From: Azorinus chamasolen
Taxonomy: Eukaryota > Mollusca > Bivalvia > Cardiida > Solecurtidae
Direction: 5' to 3'
NCBI GenBank assembly: GCA_963576725.1
Contig: OY755239.1
Coordinates: 55,639,640-55,703,639 of the forward strand
Length of the DNA stretch: 64,000 nucleotides
Shown here piece after piece: positions 1-10,929 of this stretch (position 1 is the stretch's first letter; every line of letters starts with the position of its first letter). A program made the position numbers and the translations under genes. Under the pieces are notes generated by a model. That model had not been told where the DNA came from. It saw nothing but the letters and a program-made list of their open reading frames with translations, and made no database searches.

Positions 1-429
1 GTACATAGGTTTTACTGTATACAATCTAATGCGTGAAAAGTTGACAACAATCTTTATTAATTTTTTTTAAACAATATAAGATAATAAAAATCTTAATAAA
101 ATGATCTAGATCTAGATCGAATTAATTCAATATTTAAAAGTAACTTTTATTTCAAATGCATCATATTGAAATTGAAATTATCGTTGAATATTTAAAATTA
201 TCGTTGAATATTTAATTGTACACAATTTTAAAATCTTGCCATTAAATTTCCAGCTTTGTTGTTTTTCCTTCCTCTTCTTCCAAGATATTAATGGATTCAG
301 GCGCAATCATGGTTTTCAGTCTTGTGCGGAGAGAAGTGAGGGAAAATCAGCACGCGCCCGATGACGTTAAATTGCGAATTTGATGACGTTTATTACTTGT
401 TTTTCCTAGAGCCCAAGCCAATGCTAAAT
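1..429. other. No gene seen; AT-rich flank
   Basis: AT-rich sequence with a small local duplication (ATCGTTGAATATTTAA, near 181-213). Around 300-400 it becomes less AT-rich, but I found no supported exon, promoter or RNA. Confidence 0.5.
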
Positions 430-528
430 AGGTTAGCCAATGGTTGAGCGCGACTAAACGACATAGTTCTTGGGGGCTATGCCCCCTCGAACTAAATCGT
501 TTAGTCACGCTCAACCATGGTCTAACCT
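430..528. repeat. Near-perfect foldback (palindrome)
   Basis: The arm starting AGGTTAGCCAATGGTTGAGC (430-461) returns inverted at 497-528, and the middle is also palindromic (GGGGGC TAT GCCCCC). The whole 99 bp can fold into one hairpin. It has no coding content and resembles the other GC-tipped foldbacks of this window (6689, 13522, 40034, 61972). Confidence 0.8.
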
Positions 529-899
529 ATACATAAACAATATATGCTGTCAATATGATTTCCATTCAGAAAACAGCACATTCATAGTAAAACTTGTCAA
601 GCTTTGAGTGGTAAAGAAATCTAGAAAGTACTATTGAATTGGAAATTTCAGTTTTCTTGGTGGTGGGTGGCAAGTTAAATATAAATCTAGTGGTTGTGGG
701 TATCTGACTTATCTTAATTCTCTTGTTTGGGGGGGTAAAAAAAATAAAATTGTGTTGGTGGTACCCCTATTTTTGGCTGGCGTTCCTACCCCCCCAGGCC
801 TTTTTTCCTGGAACAGCCCTTATGTAAAAGGTTGAATGTAATTTTTTCAGAAGACATTTACCGTGTGATCTATTAAAGGATTTTCATGTTTCTTCACAG

Positions 900-947
900 A
901 ATGCAGTTCAAGCCCACATGAAGCTAGACGAAATTAAAGAAAAAGTG
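900..947 (+). CDS. Penultimate coding exon of an unidentified coiled-coil protein (partial gene)
   Basis: A 48-bp exon is bounded by a pyrimidine-rich acceptor (TTTCTTCACAG, ending at 899) and a strong donor (GTAAGTG, from 948). In phase 0 it encodes NAVQAHMKLDEIKEKV, a helical charged stretch. It joins in frame to the exon at 2445-2495. An alternative acceptor TTTTTTCAG ends at 850 and would extend the exon while leaving the frame open, so the left border is not certain. Upstream exons lie outside the window. The family is not recognised; length and composition suggest the C-terminal coiled coil of a small scaffold or adaptor protein. Confidence 0.55.
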
Positions 948-1150
948 GTAAGTGAGCAGAATTGAGGGACAGTGGTCAGTTGTTTCTTTTGAATACTACC
1001 CAAACAGACTGACCCCAACTGACTAATTGTGACTTGAGCTGTTTCTACATTTCTGTACCAACTGAGATAAAATGTTGCATATGCATCAATAATGAAGTGT
1101 GAATGTGCATGGTGTGCATTTTTCATGCAGTTTGTCCCAATGTACAGAAT

Positions 1151-1335
1151 TATTATTCTACCCCCGCAAACATAGTTTGAGGGAGTGTATATAGGAGTCA
1201 GTGTGTTGGTCGATCGGTTGGTCTATCTGTCCGTGGCACAACCTGGCACAAACCCTGGTCATGGCACCAAAATGTTTGATTTACGATCAAGGCAGCTGGG
1301 CGGGGGTTTTCCATCACCTAGTTCTAGGTGTTTTT
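1151..1335. repeat. Dispersed bivalve-type CCCCGCAAAC repeat
   Basis: Starts CCCCCGCAAACATAGTTTGA and runs through GGTCGATCGGTTGGTC and a stretch of C/T-rich text. A related copy lies in the opposite direction at 17380-17490. I know this type of repeat as common in bivalve genomes; the reading frame through it is not a gene. Confidence 0.5.
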
Positions 1336-1340
1336 TTAAA

Positions 1341-1592
1341 ACCCATTCTTCCATAAATATGACTTTCTATGTGTTTGCAAACAGAGTAGACCCAGATCAG
1401 ATGGCTCTATAGGAGCCGCCTGATCAGGTTCTGCTCTGTTTGCTCATGAAATAATATAGATATGATCTACAGTTTCTGCCATTGCCAAACTTTCCTGTGT
1501 TTATGTGCCATTATAAACAATAAACTAATCAGTATTTTTGATGTCATTATTTCTTACATTAATATTCATGGAGTACGGTGTTGAACAAATTT
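1341..1592. mobile_element. MITE family A
   Basis: Typical family A copy: CCATTC end, hairpin AGAGTAGACCCAGATCAGA with its inverted partner at 1375-1444, then a TTTCTGCCAT region and a GAATATTCATGGAG end. Complete A copies are flanked by TTAA and start CCC; this one has decayed ends. Confidence 0.7.
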
Positions 1593-2000
1593 AGAGAAAA
1601 AAATGATATCCTCCATCACAGTGGAATCACATTGGGAGGGACACCTCCAAAATGTCTTCAGCCTTTAGTGGGAATGAACAAGGCAGATTTTCAAACTTAA
1701 TTATGAACAAATTTCAACGAACCACACTGAACTTAATCTGCGTTGACTACACAGTTTAGTGATTATGGAATTATTTTCTCTTTAAATATTGTGATTTGTG
1801 ATATTGGTTAGAATAATCTAGCCTAGATTAGTCATCCCTCAGTATACTGGTATTCTTAAAATGGAATTGCAATGCAGTAAAACTTTCCTAAAGTGACCAA
1901 GTAAAACGGGCAAAATTATGGGTGATATAGCCAGGTTGTAACTTAATGCAGGATGATAGTAATGTAGAAAGGATCATTTTGCATTACTTTCATCTTGCAT

Positions 2001-2228
2001 TTACCCATTCCTCCATAAATACGCCTTTCTACGCCTCTGTAATAGTCATTTCTTGAAACCATTGTGGTAAAGAGAGCATTTGCTCCATAGGAGCAAATGC
2101 TCTGTTTATCACAATGGTTTCTATACCACACAATTCTAACATTTTCCTTTTCTCTAGTAAATGCTCCTTTTCAGTAGATTTACTCAATGAGGTTTGGTCT
2201 AAAAATAGCCTATGAGGGAATGGGTTAA
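2001..2228. mobile_element. MITE family B
   Basis: Family B has TTAACCCATTCCCTCAT and ATGAGGGAATGGGTTAA ends and a long central hairpin GATAAATAGAGCATTTGCTC with its inverse. Here the hairpin is at 2060-2127 and the right end GGGAATGGGTTAA is intact. Confidence 0.8.
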
Positions 2229-2444
2229 GCAACCACCTTGTTTTAAATACACCAATACCTATAATTCATTAAGTGGCTACTTAAGTGGAATGCTTTTGTA
2301 AAATACAGTGGAACCTCAATATTGGATAACCAGAGCCCTCTGATCTGGGTCTACACCGTTTGCAAATGCCAGTACACTTGTTTCTCCACATTTAAAGGGT
2401 TTAAGTTATAAGAATTTGATAGTGTGTGTATTTTCTACTTGCAG

Positions 2445-2495
2445 GCTGCTTTAGAAGAGGAGTTGATGAGGAAAATAGATGTGATGCAGCTGTGA
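2445..2495 (+). CDS. Terminal coding exon of the unidentified coiled-coil protein
   Basis: The acceptor TTTTCTACTTGCAG ends at 2444. The exon reads AALEEELMRKIDVMQL and then TGA at 2493-2495, in phase 0 with the exon at 900-947. Together they give a C-terminal tail of 32 residues with heptad-like leucine, isoleucine and valine spacing (coiled coil). No canonical AATAAA was found in the next 100 bp, so the 3' end is undefined. The gene enters from the left of the window; its function cannot be named from this tail. Confidence 0.6.
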   Translation, partial: AALEEELMRKIDVMQL

Positions 2496-2560
2496 TTACT
2501 ACAGTGTGACTGAAAATATATTTTAAATGACAATTTCTTTAAATGACTGTTCAGGGCCCA

Positions 2561-2751
2561 TACAGTAAAACCTCTCTAAACAGGATATTTAATGAAAATT
2601 TTAGATCTTTTTAGCAGGTGGATGCTTAATGCAGGATGAAGGTCCCAAAGGAGCTTTCTGCATGACTTTCACCCTGCATTAAGCTGCCACTTGTTTTACA
2701 GACCACTATTAGTACCAAAATGAATGTCCCATTTAGAGAGGTGTTACTCTA
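2561..2751. mobile_element. MITE family F
   Basis: Starts TACAGTAAAACCTCTCTAAA and ends with the inverse TTTAGAGAGGTGTTACTCTA. TA flanks and CAGT ends are the Tc1/mariner pattern. The central hairpin carries AAAGGAGCTTTCTGCATGAC. Confidence 0.75.
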
Positions 2752-3198
2752 TTTACTAATAGTCTAAATTTGAAATTCAGTCTCAAAGAGGCAAGTTTAA
2801 GTATTATTTCAGGTTCACCATTATACATGTAAATATATTTGTCTAAAAATGGCCAATCAAGCAACTTTTTCAATGTATGCAGGTGGAGCAAATTTTAGAC
2901 AAATATTTTCAAAAATGGTTACAAAAACTTACAAAAATATATAAATTTGAGTTCCAAATTTACACTGAAATGTTAGTGAATATGGGTCTAGTTGTTAAGA
3001 GAATCTGAGCCCGGGGTTTATATTCAAAACCTGGGGCGAATGAAAACTTAGGGTAGAATCTATGGTTGATGGGAGAAATATTGGGCGTGACGTCACCGCC
3101 AAAGCAATGGCAAAGAAATTGCCCAAACTATTTTCTTTTTGCCAATATCAATAAAAACTGCCATGATAAACATTGAGTGATGGTTTAGTTCCATTTTG

Positions 3199-3262
3199 TT
3201 AACCCTTTCCTTGATATAAACACTTTTTCATGCCTTTACAAACAGTGTAGACCAGATGGCTT
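3199..3262. mobile_element. MITE family A, truncated
   Basis: Left end TTAACCCTTTCCTTGATATA and the first hairpin arm are present, then the element stops where the GCCCC repeat begins. Confidence 0.6.
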
Positions 3263-3264
3263 TT

Positions 3265-4730
3265 TATGCCCCGCCTTTAGGCGACGGGGCATTAAGTCTT
3301 ACCCTTGTCCGTAGTACGTCCGACCTGTAAAAGTTTCGTCACAGATTTCTTGGCTTGTGTATGCTGGAATGATTTGATATTTGGCATGAAGCATAATCAA
3401 AGTGTGTCCCCTTTTCAGGTCTGTCGTCCATCTACTTCCTGTTTGCCGACACTTTGATTGAATTTTGATAATTGTTTAAAGTTTTGGTCAAAGAATTCTT
3501 GGCTTGTCACAAGTTGTGTATGAATGAATGATTTCACATTTGGTCTGAAGCATAATGATAGTGAGTTGTACCATGTCTCCCCCTTTCAGGTCTGTCATCG
3601 GATGATCCATGTACTTCAGTTTGCTGTCCGTCGTCCGTCCACATCTTCAAACGACATCTCCTCTGAAACCGCTAACCCGATTTTAACCAAACTTTGTCCC
3701 AAGCATCAGTGGCCAAGGGGGGACGAATTATTGTTCACATTATGACCCCCGGACAAAAAATGGCCCCACCCAAGGGCTTATCAGTTTTCATAGGAAAATC
3801 CTTAAAAATCTTCTCATTTGGTATGTAGCTTCATCTAATGGTCCTCTACAAAGATTGTTCAAATTATGACACCCCGGGCCAAAACTGGCTCCGCCCAAGA
3901 GCTTATCAGTTTTACATAGGACAATCTTTTAAAATCCTCTTCTCTGAAACTATAAGGCCAAGACATTTGGTATGTAACATGATCTAATGGTCCTCTGCAA
4001 AGATTACCGTATTTAAATTATGACCCCTGGACCAAAATTGGCCCTGCCCAAGGGCTTATCAGTTTTTCATAGGAACATCTTTAAAAATCTTCTGTGAAAC
4101 TGTAAGGCATAGACCTTTGATATTTGGTGTGTAACCTGATCTAATGGTCCTCTACAAAGATAGCTCAAATTATGACACTGGACCAAAAATGGCCCCGACC
4201 AAGGGCTTATCAGTTTTTCATAGGAAATCTTTAGGGGGGGATCTTTTTCTTTGAAACTAAGGCCTAGACCTTTGATATTTGGTATGTAGCAGGATCTAAT
4301 GGTCCTCTACAAATTTTGTTCAAATTATGACCCGAACCAAAAATGACCCTGCCCCGGGACATCAGTTTTTCATAGGAAAATGCTTAGAAATCTTCTCTGA
4401 AACTGTAAGGCCTAGACCTTTGATATTTGGTATGTAGCATCATCTAATGGTCCTCTACAAAGATTGTTAAAATCATAACCACAGGATCGAAAATGGCTCT
4501 GCCCAAGGGCTTACCAGTTTTTCATAGGAAAAGTTAAAGACTAGAGATTTGATATTTTGTATGTAACATGATATAATGGTCTTCTACAAAGATTGTTCAA
4601 ATTATTACCTTGGGTCGAAAATGGCCCCGCCCCAGGCTCTTTAAACATCTTCTCTTAAACTAAAATTTGGTATATATATCATTATTTACCTCTACCAAGA
4701 TTGTTCAAATTATGATACCAAGGCCATATG
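3265..4730. repeat. Tandem repeat of about 125 bp, eight or more diverged copies
   Basis: Begins with the small palindrome GCCCCGCCTTTAGGCGACGGGGC. Units recur with GGTATGTAGC, ATCTAATGGTCCTCTACAAAG, TTCAAATTATGACCC, AATGGCCCCGCCCAAGGG and TTTTCATAGGAAAAT in fixed order. No long frame is kept between copies. It belongs to the GCCCC-headed repeats often seen in bivalves. Confidence 0.75.
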
Positions 4731-5125
4731 CTTCACATACGTTGGCATGAAGTCGGTCAATAAAGCTATCGCATGGATAGCGTATCAGTAACGTAATTTT
4801 AACGTATGTCTGACGAATGACTAACGTATTTAAGGTTATTTCTGGCTATTCATACGCTACCCATGCGCTAAGCATATGTTACTCATATGCTCGCATACGC
4901 TACTTATACGCTGATATACGCAACACTGACGATGACATAAGTTGACACACACTCGTATACGTTTCTCATGCGCTGCATATACGCCAGATAGGCGCATACG
5001 CTATTCATGCGCTGCTAATACGTTCATCAAAGATAGTGGTGGAAAATTCGAGCTCATACGCTCAAAAGTTGTGCGTATGACCAGTTTTCATACGCAATGC
5101 ATATGTTCGTCTCATACGCTAGAAT
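4730..5125. repeat. CATACGCT-rich degenerate satellite
   Basis: The octamer CATACGCT and its inverse AGCGTATG, plus one-base variants (CATGCGCT, TATACGCT), recur with irregular 8-25 bp spacing in both orientations. No simple period is visible and no gene is supported. Confidence 0.7.
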
Positions 5126-5169
5126 GTGACAGGCCATTAAGAACCAAATAGTTGTCATCGGTGTTTCTC

Positions 5170-5250
5170 AAAACATGATTGGAGTGTCAAACAGTTTGAA
5201 TCTTGATCAGACACCAAGTCATACGACATCTCAACTGGATCTAATCTGTG
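5170..5250. mobile_element. MITE family D, degenerate core
   Basis: Decayed D hairpin: GTGTCAAACAGTTTGAATC faces ACTGGATCTAATCTGTGTG. Confidence 0.4.
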
Positions 5251-5314
5251 TGTCAAGGTGGTAACATATTTTCACAATACAGCAAGCCATACGAGTCACC
5301 CTTGCGTTGATATA

Positions 5315-5563
5315 TTAACCCTTCGCTTGCTGCATTTAAAATACATTTCTCCTTCTTTACCCATGTCCTGTTGTATTATTCCTTATATCTTCACTGTATG
5401 CAAGTCTTTCGCTGTGCAATCACTGCTGTGGAGTGCACTGACTGCACAATCAACTTGTAAATAGTGCAGACCCTGATGAGACAGCTCCTGCAGGAGCTGT
5501 CTCATCTGGGTCTTTACTATTTACAGGTAGGTATATTGACGTGAATAGCAAGCGAAGGGTTAA
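5315..5563. mobile_element. MITE family C, complete with TTAA flanks
   Basis: TTAACCCTTCGCTTGCT at the left and AGCAAGCGAAGGGTTAA at the right. The hairpin GAGACAGCTCCTGCAGGAGC sits towards the right. Length is 249 bp including both TTAA. Other copies are at 32431, 35607, 37184, 50301 and 60312. Confidence 0.85.
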
Positions 5564-5864
5564 AACGGCAGCATTCGTGTTTTCTACACAATAGCATGCC
5601 AGTTATCTTCGCCGTCATCAAAAGAGCGGCCGCACAAGATCACATTTTGATAAGTTAGCAAATTTCTTTCGACGTTTCTCGATTTTGTAGAAAACCATGC
5701 CAGTTTTAAATTAACGCCAGTAATCTTCAAATGAAGTTTTACTACCAAAACAAAGGCTTTATCTGGTGAATATTCAAGAAATAATTTTGACACCGTGAAT
5801 ATATTTAATTCTGGCCTATGCACTATATACCAAAGTTGGCCATGGCAGAACTGTAGAACCGATC

Positions 5865-5957
5865 AATATTACTCATAAGTAAAGAGAACAGATCCTGATC
5901 GGACGGCTCCTACAAGAACCGTCCCATGTACGTCTACCATTGTTTGCAAAGGCTAAC
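5865..5957. mobile_element. MITE family A, degenerate core
   Basis: Only the hairpin region survives (GATCGGACGGCTCCTACAAG and imperfect inverse). Confidence 0.45.
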
Positions 5958-5961
5958 TAGT

Positions 5962-6197
5962 TTAACCCCTTCCTAGTTCAATATTCATGTAAGAAATAAT
6001 GACATCATGAATATCTATTTGCTGAATATTTAAGCTTTAACTTTTCAAAGAATTGTTTTGCTGTGATAAAAACTGTGCAAACAGATCTATATCATGTCAA
6101 ATCAAACAGAGCAGGCCATGATTATAGGAGACGTCTGATCTGGATCTACTCTGTTTGCAAATTTGTGAAAAGGCGTTTATACGAAGGAAAGAGTTAA
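5962..6197. mobile_element. MITE family A with TTAA flanks
   Basis: TTAACCCCTTCC at the left and GGAAAGAGTTAA at the right. The right hairpin arm GTCTGATCTGGATCTACTCT is kept; the left arm is damaged. Confidence 0.7.
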
Positions 6198-6688
6198 CAG
6201 TATATTTACCACTTGATATTTACCAACTTTCAGATCTATGCTTGCTCATATCATAACATTACTTATCTTACCTCCTACAAAATTCTTGTCATTCCATTGG
6301 TCAATAGAGGTCACGAGAAACCCCCATAGATTCCTTATGGGGGTACTAAAATCCTTATCATGGCTTTACAAGAGTTACTTCCCTTATTTGACAGCCATAT
6401 GCTTTTCTGTCAATTATAATAATGTTTTATGTTTATCCACTACAGTTTCAAAAAATGCATACATTTAATTTATGCTTTAATTGGAGTTGAAATATAAACA
6501 TTAATTAGTTTTACAGTGATAAAAAAGAAAAAACAAAATATATAAACGAGATTCGAGGCATATACAAAATATCTTATTTAATTCTATTAAAGGGAGGTAA
6601 TTCCCTACGGCAAGCCATACACGTAGGCCTATGATGCAAACATGCGTGTAAATACTTGAAATTAAAGGTAGTCGGTAAGATAAATTCA

Positions 6689-6825
6689 TTATGCAGTGCT
6701 TAGTATCCCTAATATGGACTATACACTGCAAGCAAATATTAATATGGGACTCGGCTTCGCCTCATCCCATATAAATATTTGCTGGCAGTGTATAGTCCAT
6801 ATTAGGGACACTAAGCACTGCATAA
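6689..6825. repeat. GC-tipped foldback, about 137 bp
   Basis: TTATGCAGTGCTTAGTATCC at the left returns inverted at the right end. The two arms of about 60 bp pair almost completely around the tip CTCGGCTTCGCCTC. No coding content. Confidence 0.8.
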
Positions 6826-6994
6826 CTAATAATAACAACATAGCAAGATTAAGCCCCATACAACAGCATTATAGTTTAAGATAGGTCCCACAAGACTGTC
6901 AAATAATATACATTTGTCTGATAGGTACATATGAAGTTGATTAAAATCTATCGATACATTCATTGTCATCTCCAGTCTCCTAGAGTCTTTTTAT

Positions 6995-7600
6995 TATGCC
7001 CCCCCCCCTTTAGGAGAGGGAGCCATATTGATGTTGTGCTTTCTGTCTGTCTGTCCGTCTGTCTGTCTATTAAAATTCTTGTGCAGCCAACTCCTGCTAC
7101 ACTATTAGAGGGATTTCCTTCAAACTTTTACATATGAACCAGCTGTATGTGAGGATGGTCATGTGGTTTGGGATTTAGGCTGCAACAATTTTGACAGAAG
7201 TTATGACCCTTTGTAGTTTTTCCTTATAGCGAAACAATCTTGTGCAGCTAACTCCTCCAACACTATTTTCCTTATATGGAATATATAGCAAATCTTGTGC
7301 TCCAACACTATTTTCCTTGTATAGAATATATAGCGAAAAAATCTTGTGCAGCTAAACCCCCCCCCCCCCCCCCCACACTATTTGAAGGATTTACTTCAAA
7401 CTTTTACATATGCAACCAAACCAGCTATATGCGAGGATGGTCATGCGGTTTGGAATTTTGGCTGTAACAATTTTGACAGAAGTTATGGCCCTTTCTAGTT
7501 TTTCCTTATATAGAATATATAGCGAAAACATCTTGTGCAGCTAACTCATCCTACACGATTTGAGAGCTTTCATTGAAACATTTACATATGAACCACAATG
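6995..7600. repeat. Bivalve GCCCC-type repeat with tandem units and a C run
   Basis: Starts TTATGCCCCCCCCCC, followed by a TCTGTCTGTCCG stretch. The unit CTTGTGCAGCTAACTCC ... TTTACATATGAACCAGCTG ... TTTTGACAGAAGTTATGGCCC then recurs about 2.5 times, with a C run near 7357-7373. Confidence 0.65.
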
Positions 7601-7689
7601 TCTACAATGTCTAGAATATCACCACCACTGTGCGTTTATAGCTTATTCTGACAGTTTCGTTACTGCGAAATAGTTTGTTATTCAAAATT

Positions 7690-7775
7690 GTTTTATGCGA
7701 AATGGCTCCGGATTTTGCGTAGGAGCCGTCTTATATGGGTCTACTCCGTTTGCAAAGGTGTATTTATGGTGTAAA
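7690..7775. mobile_element. MITE family A remnant
   Basis: Right hairpin arm GAGCCGTCTTATATGGGTCT and following tail are recognisable; the left arm is lost. Confidence 0.5.
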
Positions 7776-7844
7776 TGACTAAAATATTTTTCTTATTTAC
7801 TTGTCAAACTCATTACAATGGTTACCACAACTGACCATAGCATG

Positions 7845-8073
7845 TTAACCCATTATCTCACAGGCTATTTTTAGATACAACCTCTTTGGATAAATCTACC
7901 GAAAAGGAGCATTAACTAGAGAAAAGGAAACTTTTAGAATTTTGTAATTTGAAACCATTGTGATAAATAGAGCATTTGCTCCTATAGGAGCAAATGCTCT
8001 ATTTATCACAATGGATTCACAAAGTGACTTTTACAGAGTCGTCAAAAGTCGTCAATATCAGGGAATGGGTTAA
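7845..8073. mobile_element. MITE family B with TTAA flanks
   Basis: TTAACCCATTATCTCA at the left and GGGAATGGGTTAA at the right. The hairpin GCATTTGCTCCTATAGGAGC is intact. It shares its right TTAA with the next A element. Confidence 0.85.
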
Positions 8074-8312
8074 ACACTTCAGTCAATGAATATGCAAGTA
8101 AGAAATAATCACATGAATATTTAATTAATACGTTTTTATAATGGTGCATAGACAGCTGGACACAGGGATTTTTAGCAATAGTAGAAACTAGAATCATACC
8201 AATATTATTTCATAAGCAAACCGAGTAAACCCTTATCAAACGTCTCCTACAGGAGCCGTCTGATCTGGGTATGCTCTGTTTGCAAATGCGTATATATGGA
8301 GTACAGAGTAGG
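8070..8312. mobile_element. MITE family A
   Basis: Starts at the TTAA shared with the preceding B copy. The core GTCTCCTACAGGAGCCGTCT is present; the right end is decayed. Confidence 0.65.
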
Positions 8313-8382
8313 GACAATTAATAAAGAGAAAGTGATACTTAATTTATATATTTATTAAAATATATACCATTAAATGTATGAT

Positions 8383-8785
8383 ACAGTAAAATCTCAATTA
8401 CTCGACCAAACAAAGAAATATTTTTACTGGTCTTTAACACAGATTGCAGCTTATTTCAAGATTTTAGTCACACAGGAGCTTGCTTTGTGGCTAAACCAGC
8501 ATTGACCCTTTCCTTCATATTGACTTCTTTGTAAAAGTCCCTTTTTGAAACCATTATGATAAACAAAGAATTTGCTCCCATGGAACAAATGCTCTATTTA
8601 TCACAATAGTTTTCAAAACTGCACAATTCTGATTTTTTCCTTTTCTTTAGTAAATGTTCCTTTTTGGTAGAACTATTTAGAAAAAAACTATTCTAAAAAT
8701 AGCCCATGAGGAAATGGTTTAAGCAGCCACCTGCCTGAATTCTTCTTAACTGACGAGTCGAGTAAATGAGGTAAAAATGTCTATT
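8383..8785. mobile_element. F-like TA element split by a family B copy
   Basis: The left piece starts TACAGTAAAATCTCAATTAC. The matching right piece GTCGAGTAAATGAGGTAAAA lies near 8755-8780. Between them is the B insertion. Confidence 0.55.
8505..8718. mobile_element. MITE family B nested in an F-like element
   Basis: CCCTTTCCTTCATATTGACTT at the left, hairpin AATTTGCTCCCATGGAACAA, and GAGGAAATGGTTTAA at the right. Confidence 0.65.
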
Positions 8786-8931
8786 ATACTTGAGTATTAA
8801 TATACTATTAAATGAACACATGGGATTATATATATGAACTATGTCATTATCTATATTTAGTTTCAATAACCCTTTACTTGATGAATATTCATGCAATACT
8901 CTGCCCATTATGACTATTAATTTAACCCATT

Positions 8932-9368
8932 TACTCAATAAATGGGCTTTACTACGCCTTTGCAAACAGAGCATACCCAGACCATAGGAGCCGTCTGATC
9001 AGGGTCGGCTTTGTTTGCTTATGGAATAATATAGATTTGATTCTACAGTTTCCGTATTAGCTAAAAGTTCATGTGTTATAATGCCATTTAAAAATTAATG
9101 TAATTAACCTTTAGCCTGCTGCGGGTGGATGAGTGATTACCTTTGCAAACAGTTTGGATCAAGATGAGACGCCGAGTAACTCGACAAATCATCAGGATCC
9201 AAATTGTTTGACACTCTGATTGCATTTTGGTACACACATTGTTTATAGCTTAATTTTAAAACTGTAGTAGGCGAATAATTCTGTAAAAATATTTTGCTAA
9301 GCAGGCTAAAGGTTAATATTCCTGATGGTCTCATTTCTCTCTTGAATATTCATGGAGTAAAGGGTTAA
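8932..9368. mobile_element. MITE family A interrupted by a D element
   Basis: TTAACCCATTTACTC at the left and GGAGTAAAGGGTTAA at the right. In other A copies the text reads GTAATTAATATTC without a break; here that TTAA is occupied by the D element at 9104-9316. Confidence 0.8.
9104..9316. mobile_element. MITE family D variant, nested in A at a TTAA
   Basis: TTAACCTTTAGCCTGCTG at the left and CAGCAAGC-like AGCAGGCTAAAGGTTAA at the right. The hairpin GGATCAAGATGAGACGCCGAG and its inverse lie at 9157-9213. Both ends sit exactly on the TTAA of the host A element. Confidence 0.8.
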
Positions 9369-9786
9369 CACTTTCTCTGTTAAATATTCATGTAAAAAAT
9401 AATGCCTTAATGAATTTTAACCCTTTCACCGCCGATGTCGCATAAATGCACCACGACAAATATTGAAGTCCCAGATCAGACGCCGCCTTTGATCAGGGAC
9501 TTCACTTTTTGTCTTAATATCTATTTCGATACCTGAGCTTTATTCCTTTGAAATTTGCATTTATTTATCTAGTTTCCTTGTTGTACCGAATGATTGAACA
9601 AATATTGGATTGCAGAAATTTGGTGCCGAAAGGGTTAATAATAATGTCACATTTACACTGGGTTGTTTTGGTAATGGTAGAAGCCATGGAGTTGTATCTA
9701 GTATAATTTCATAAGCAAACAGAGTAGACCCGTCTGATCTGGGTCTACTCTGTTTGCAAATGCGTTTATATGAGGGAAAGGGTTAA
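9365..9786. mobile_element. MITE family A interrupted by a K element
   Basis: Starts TTAACACTTTCTCTG and ends GAGGGAAAGGGTTAA. Its hairpin is short (AGAGTAGACCCGTCTGATCT), with the tip deleted. Family K is inserted at an internal TTAA. Confidence 0.75.
9417..9638. mobile_element. MITE family K, nested in A at a TTAA
   Basis: TTAACCCTTTCACCGCCG at the left and GGTGCCGAAAGGGTTAA at the right. The core CCCAGATCAGACGCCGCC has lost part of its inverse. The second copy is at 34180-34435. Confidence 0.8.
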
Positions 9787-9854
9787 TGCTTGTTTCCAAA
9801 ATATAAAGTACATGTATATAAAAGTAAATTTATTGCCATAGCAGTAAAATTATA

Positions 9855-9970
9855 TATGTACCATATAAACAAGCGAGCAGACCCTGGTGATCTACAGGAG
9901 CTGTCAGTCTGATCTGGGTCTGTCCTGTTTGCAAATGTATGAAAAGGCGATATTATCTAGAAAGGGTTAA
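9855..9970. mobile_element. MITE family A, partial
   Basis: Hairpin GCAGACCCTGGTGATCTACAG with partner, ending AGAAAGGGTTAA. Confidence 0.6.
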
Positions 9971-10150
9971 CTCTTTCACTGCAGACTCGGTGATTGCTGC
10001 AAGTAGTGATTTTGTGATTATCTTTGCAAACAGTTTGGATCAAGATGAGACGCCCAGTAAAACTGTGTCTCATCAGATTCCAAACTGATCAACACACCAC
10101 TTATGTTTAATTCAGCAAAACAGAATATTTGGTTGGTGGCAGACAGTGCA
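9967..10150. mobile_element. MITE family D variant
   Basis: TTAACTCTTTCACTGCAGAC at the left. The hairpin GGATCAAGATGAGACGCCCAG faces TGTCTCATCAGATTCCAAAC. The right end is decayed. Confidence 0.6.
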
Positions 10151-10246
10151 GGCAGGCTCAGATCAGGTGCTGATTCTTAATGTGACAGCTGATTTGGTTT
10201 TATACTACAGGGTATTGCAAAGCCTAAACAGAGATACGGATGAACG

Positions 10247-10445
10247 TGCATGCCCAAATACTAAAATCGTCATTTTGATAAAAGTGCCTACCCAAATACT
10301 AAAATCGTCATTTCACCACCAAACCCTATACTATGACCACTCTTTAGAATCGTCTCGGAGAGACGATTCTAAAGAGTAGTCACAGTATAAGGTTTGGTGA
10401 AGAAATAAAGGAGCTATCGTTGAAAATGTTTAAATTCACGCATCT
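10247..10445. mobile_element. MITE family E
   Basis: Family E has CCAGATAAGATGCGTACATT-like inverted ends. Its long stem is CACCAAACCCTATACTGTGA / GACCACTCTTTAGAATCGTC. Here the CCAAATACTAAAATCGTCAT part is duplicated and the stem at 10318-10399 is nearly perfect. Confidence 0.75.
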
Positions 10446-10594
10446 TTTCTGGACCCCTGCCTAAAAGTTGGAAGTTTTGTATAAGGATTCAATTTCTCAT
10501 AGAACAGCACAATGTTGAAAGAAACTGCACATGGGTTTAGTATACGTTATACTGTATGTGGTAGATATAATGTGTATACATGTATCATATTATG

Positions 10595-10861
10595 ATTTTC
10601 CCTTTTGATATGATTAATATTAATGTTAGAAATAATGCATGAATATGCAATTTAATAAGCTGAACTTTATAATGACATCATGAACAAAGGATTTTTTTAC
10701 CATGGCAAAACTAGGATCAGATCTATATTTGTTTTGAAATTTCACGAGCAAACAGACCAGAACCTGATCAGACGCCTCCTACAGAAGCTTTCTGATCTGT
10801 GTCTACTATGTTTGCAAAGGGGTTAAAAGGCGTATATACAATATATGAGGTAAAGCTGTAA
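10595..10861. mobile_element. MITE family A, decayed
   Basis: Hairpin at 10743-10815 (GAACCTGATCAGACGCCTCC and inverse); the ends are degenerate. Confidence 0.55.
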
Positions 10862-10929
10862 ACATATACTACATATTTTTGTGTCAATGTAAAAAGTGAA
10901 AACTTCGAATATATGTACATTTTTAATTC

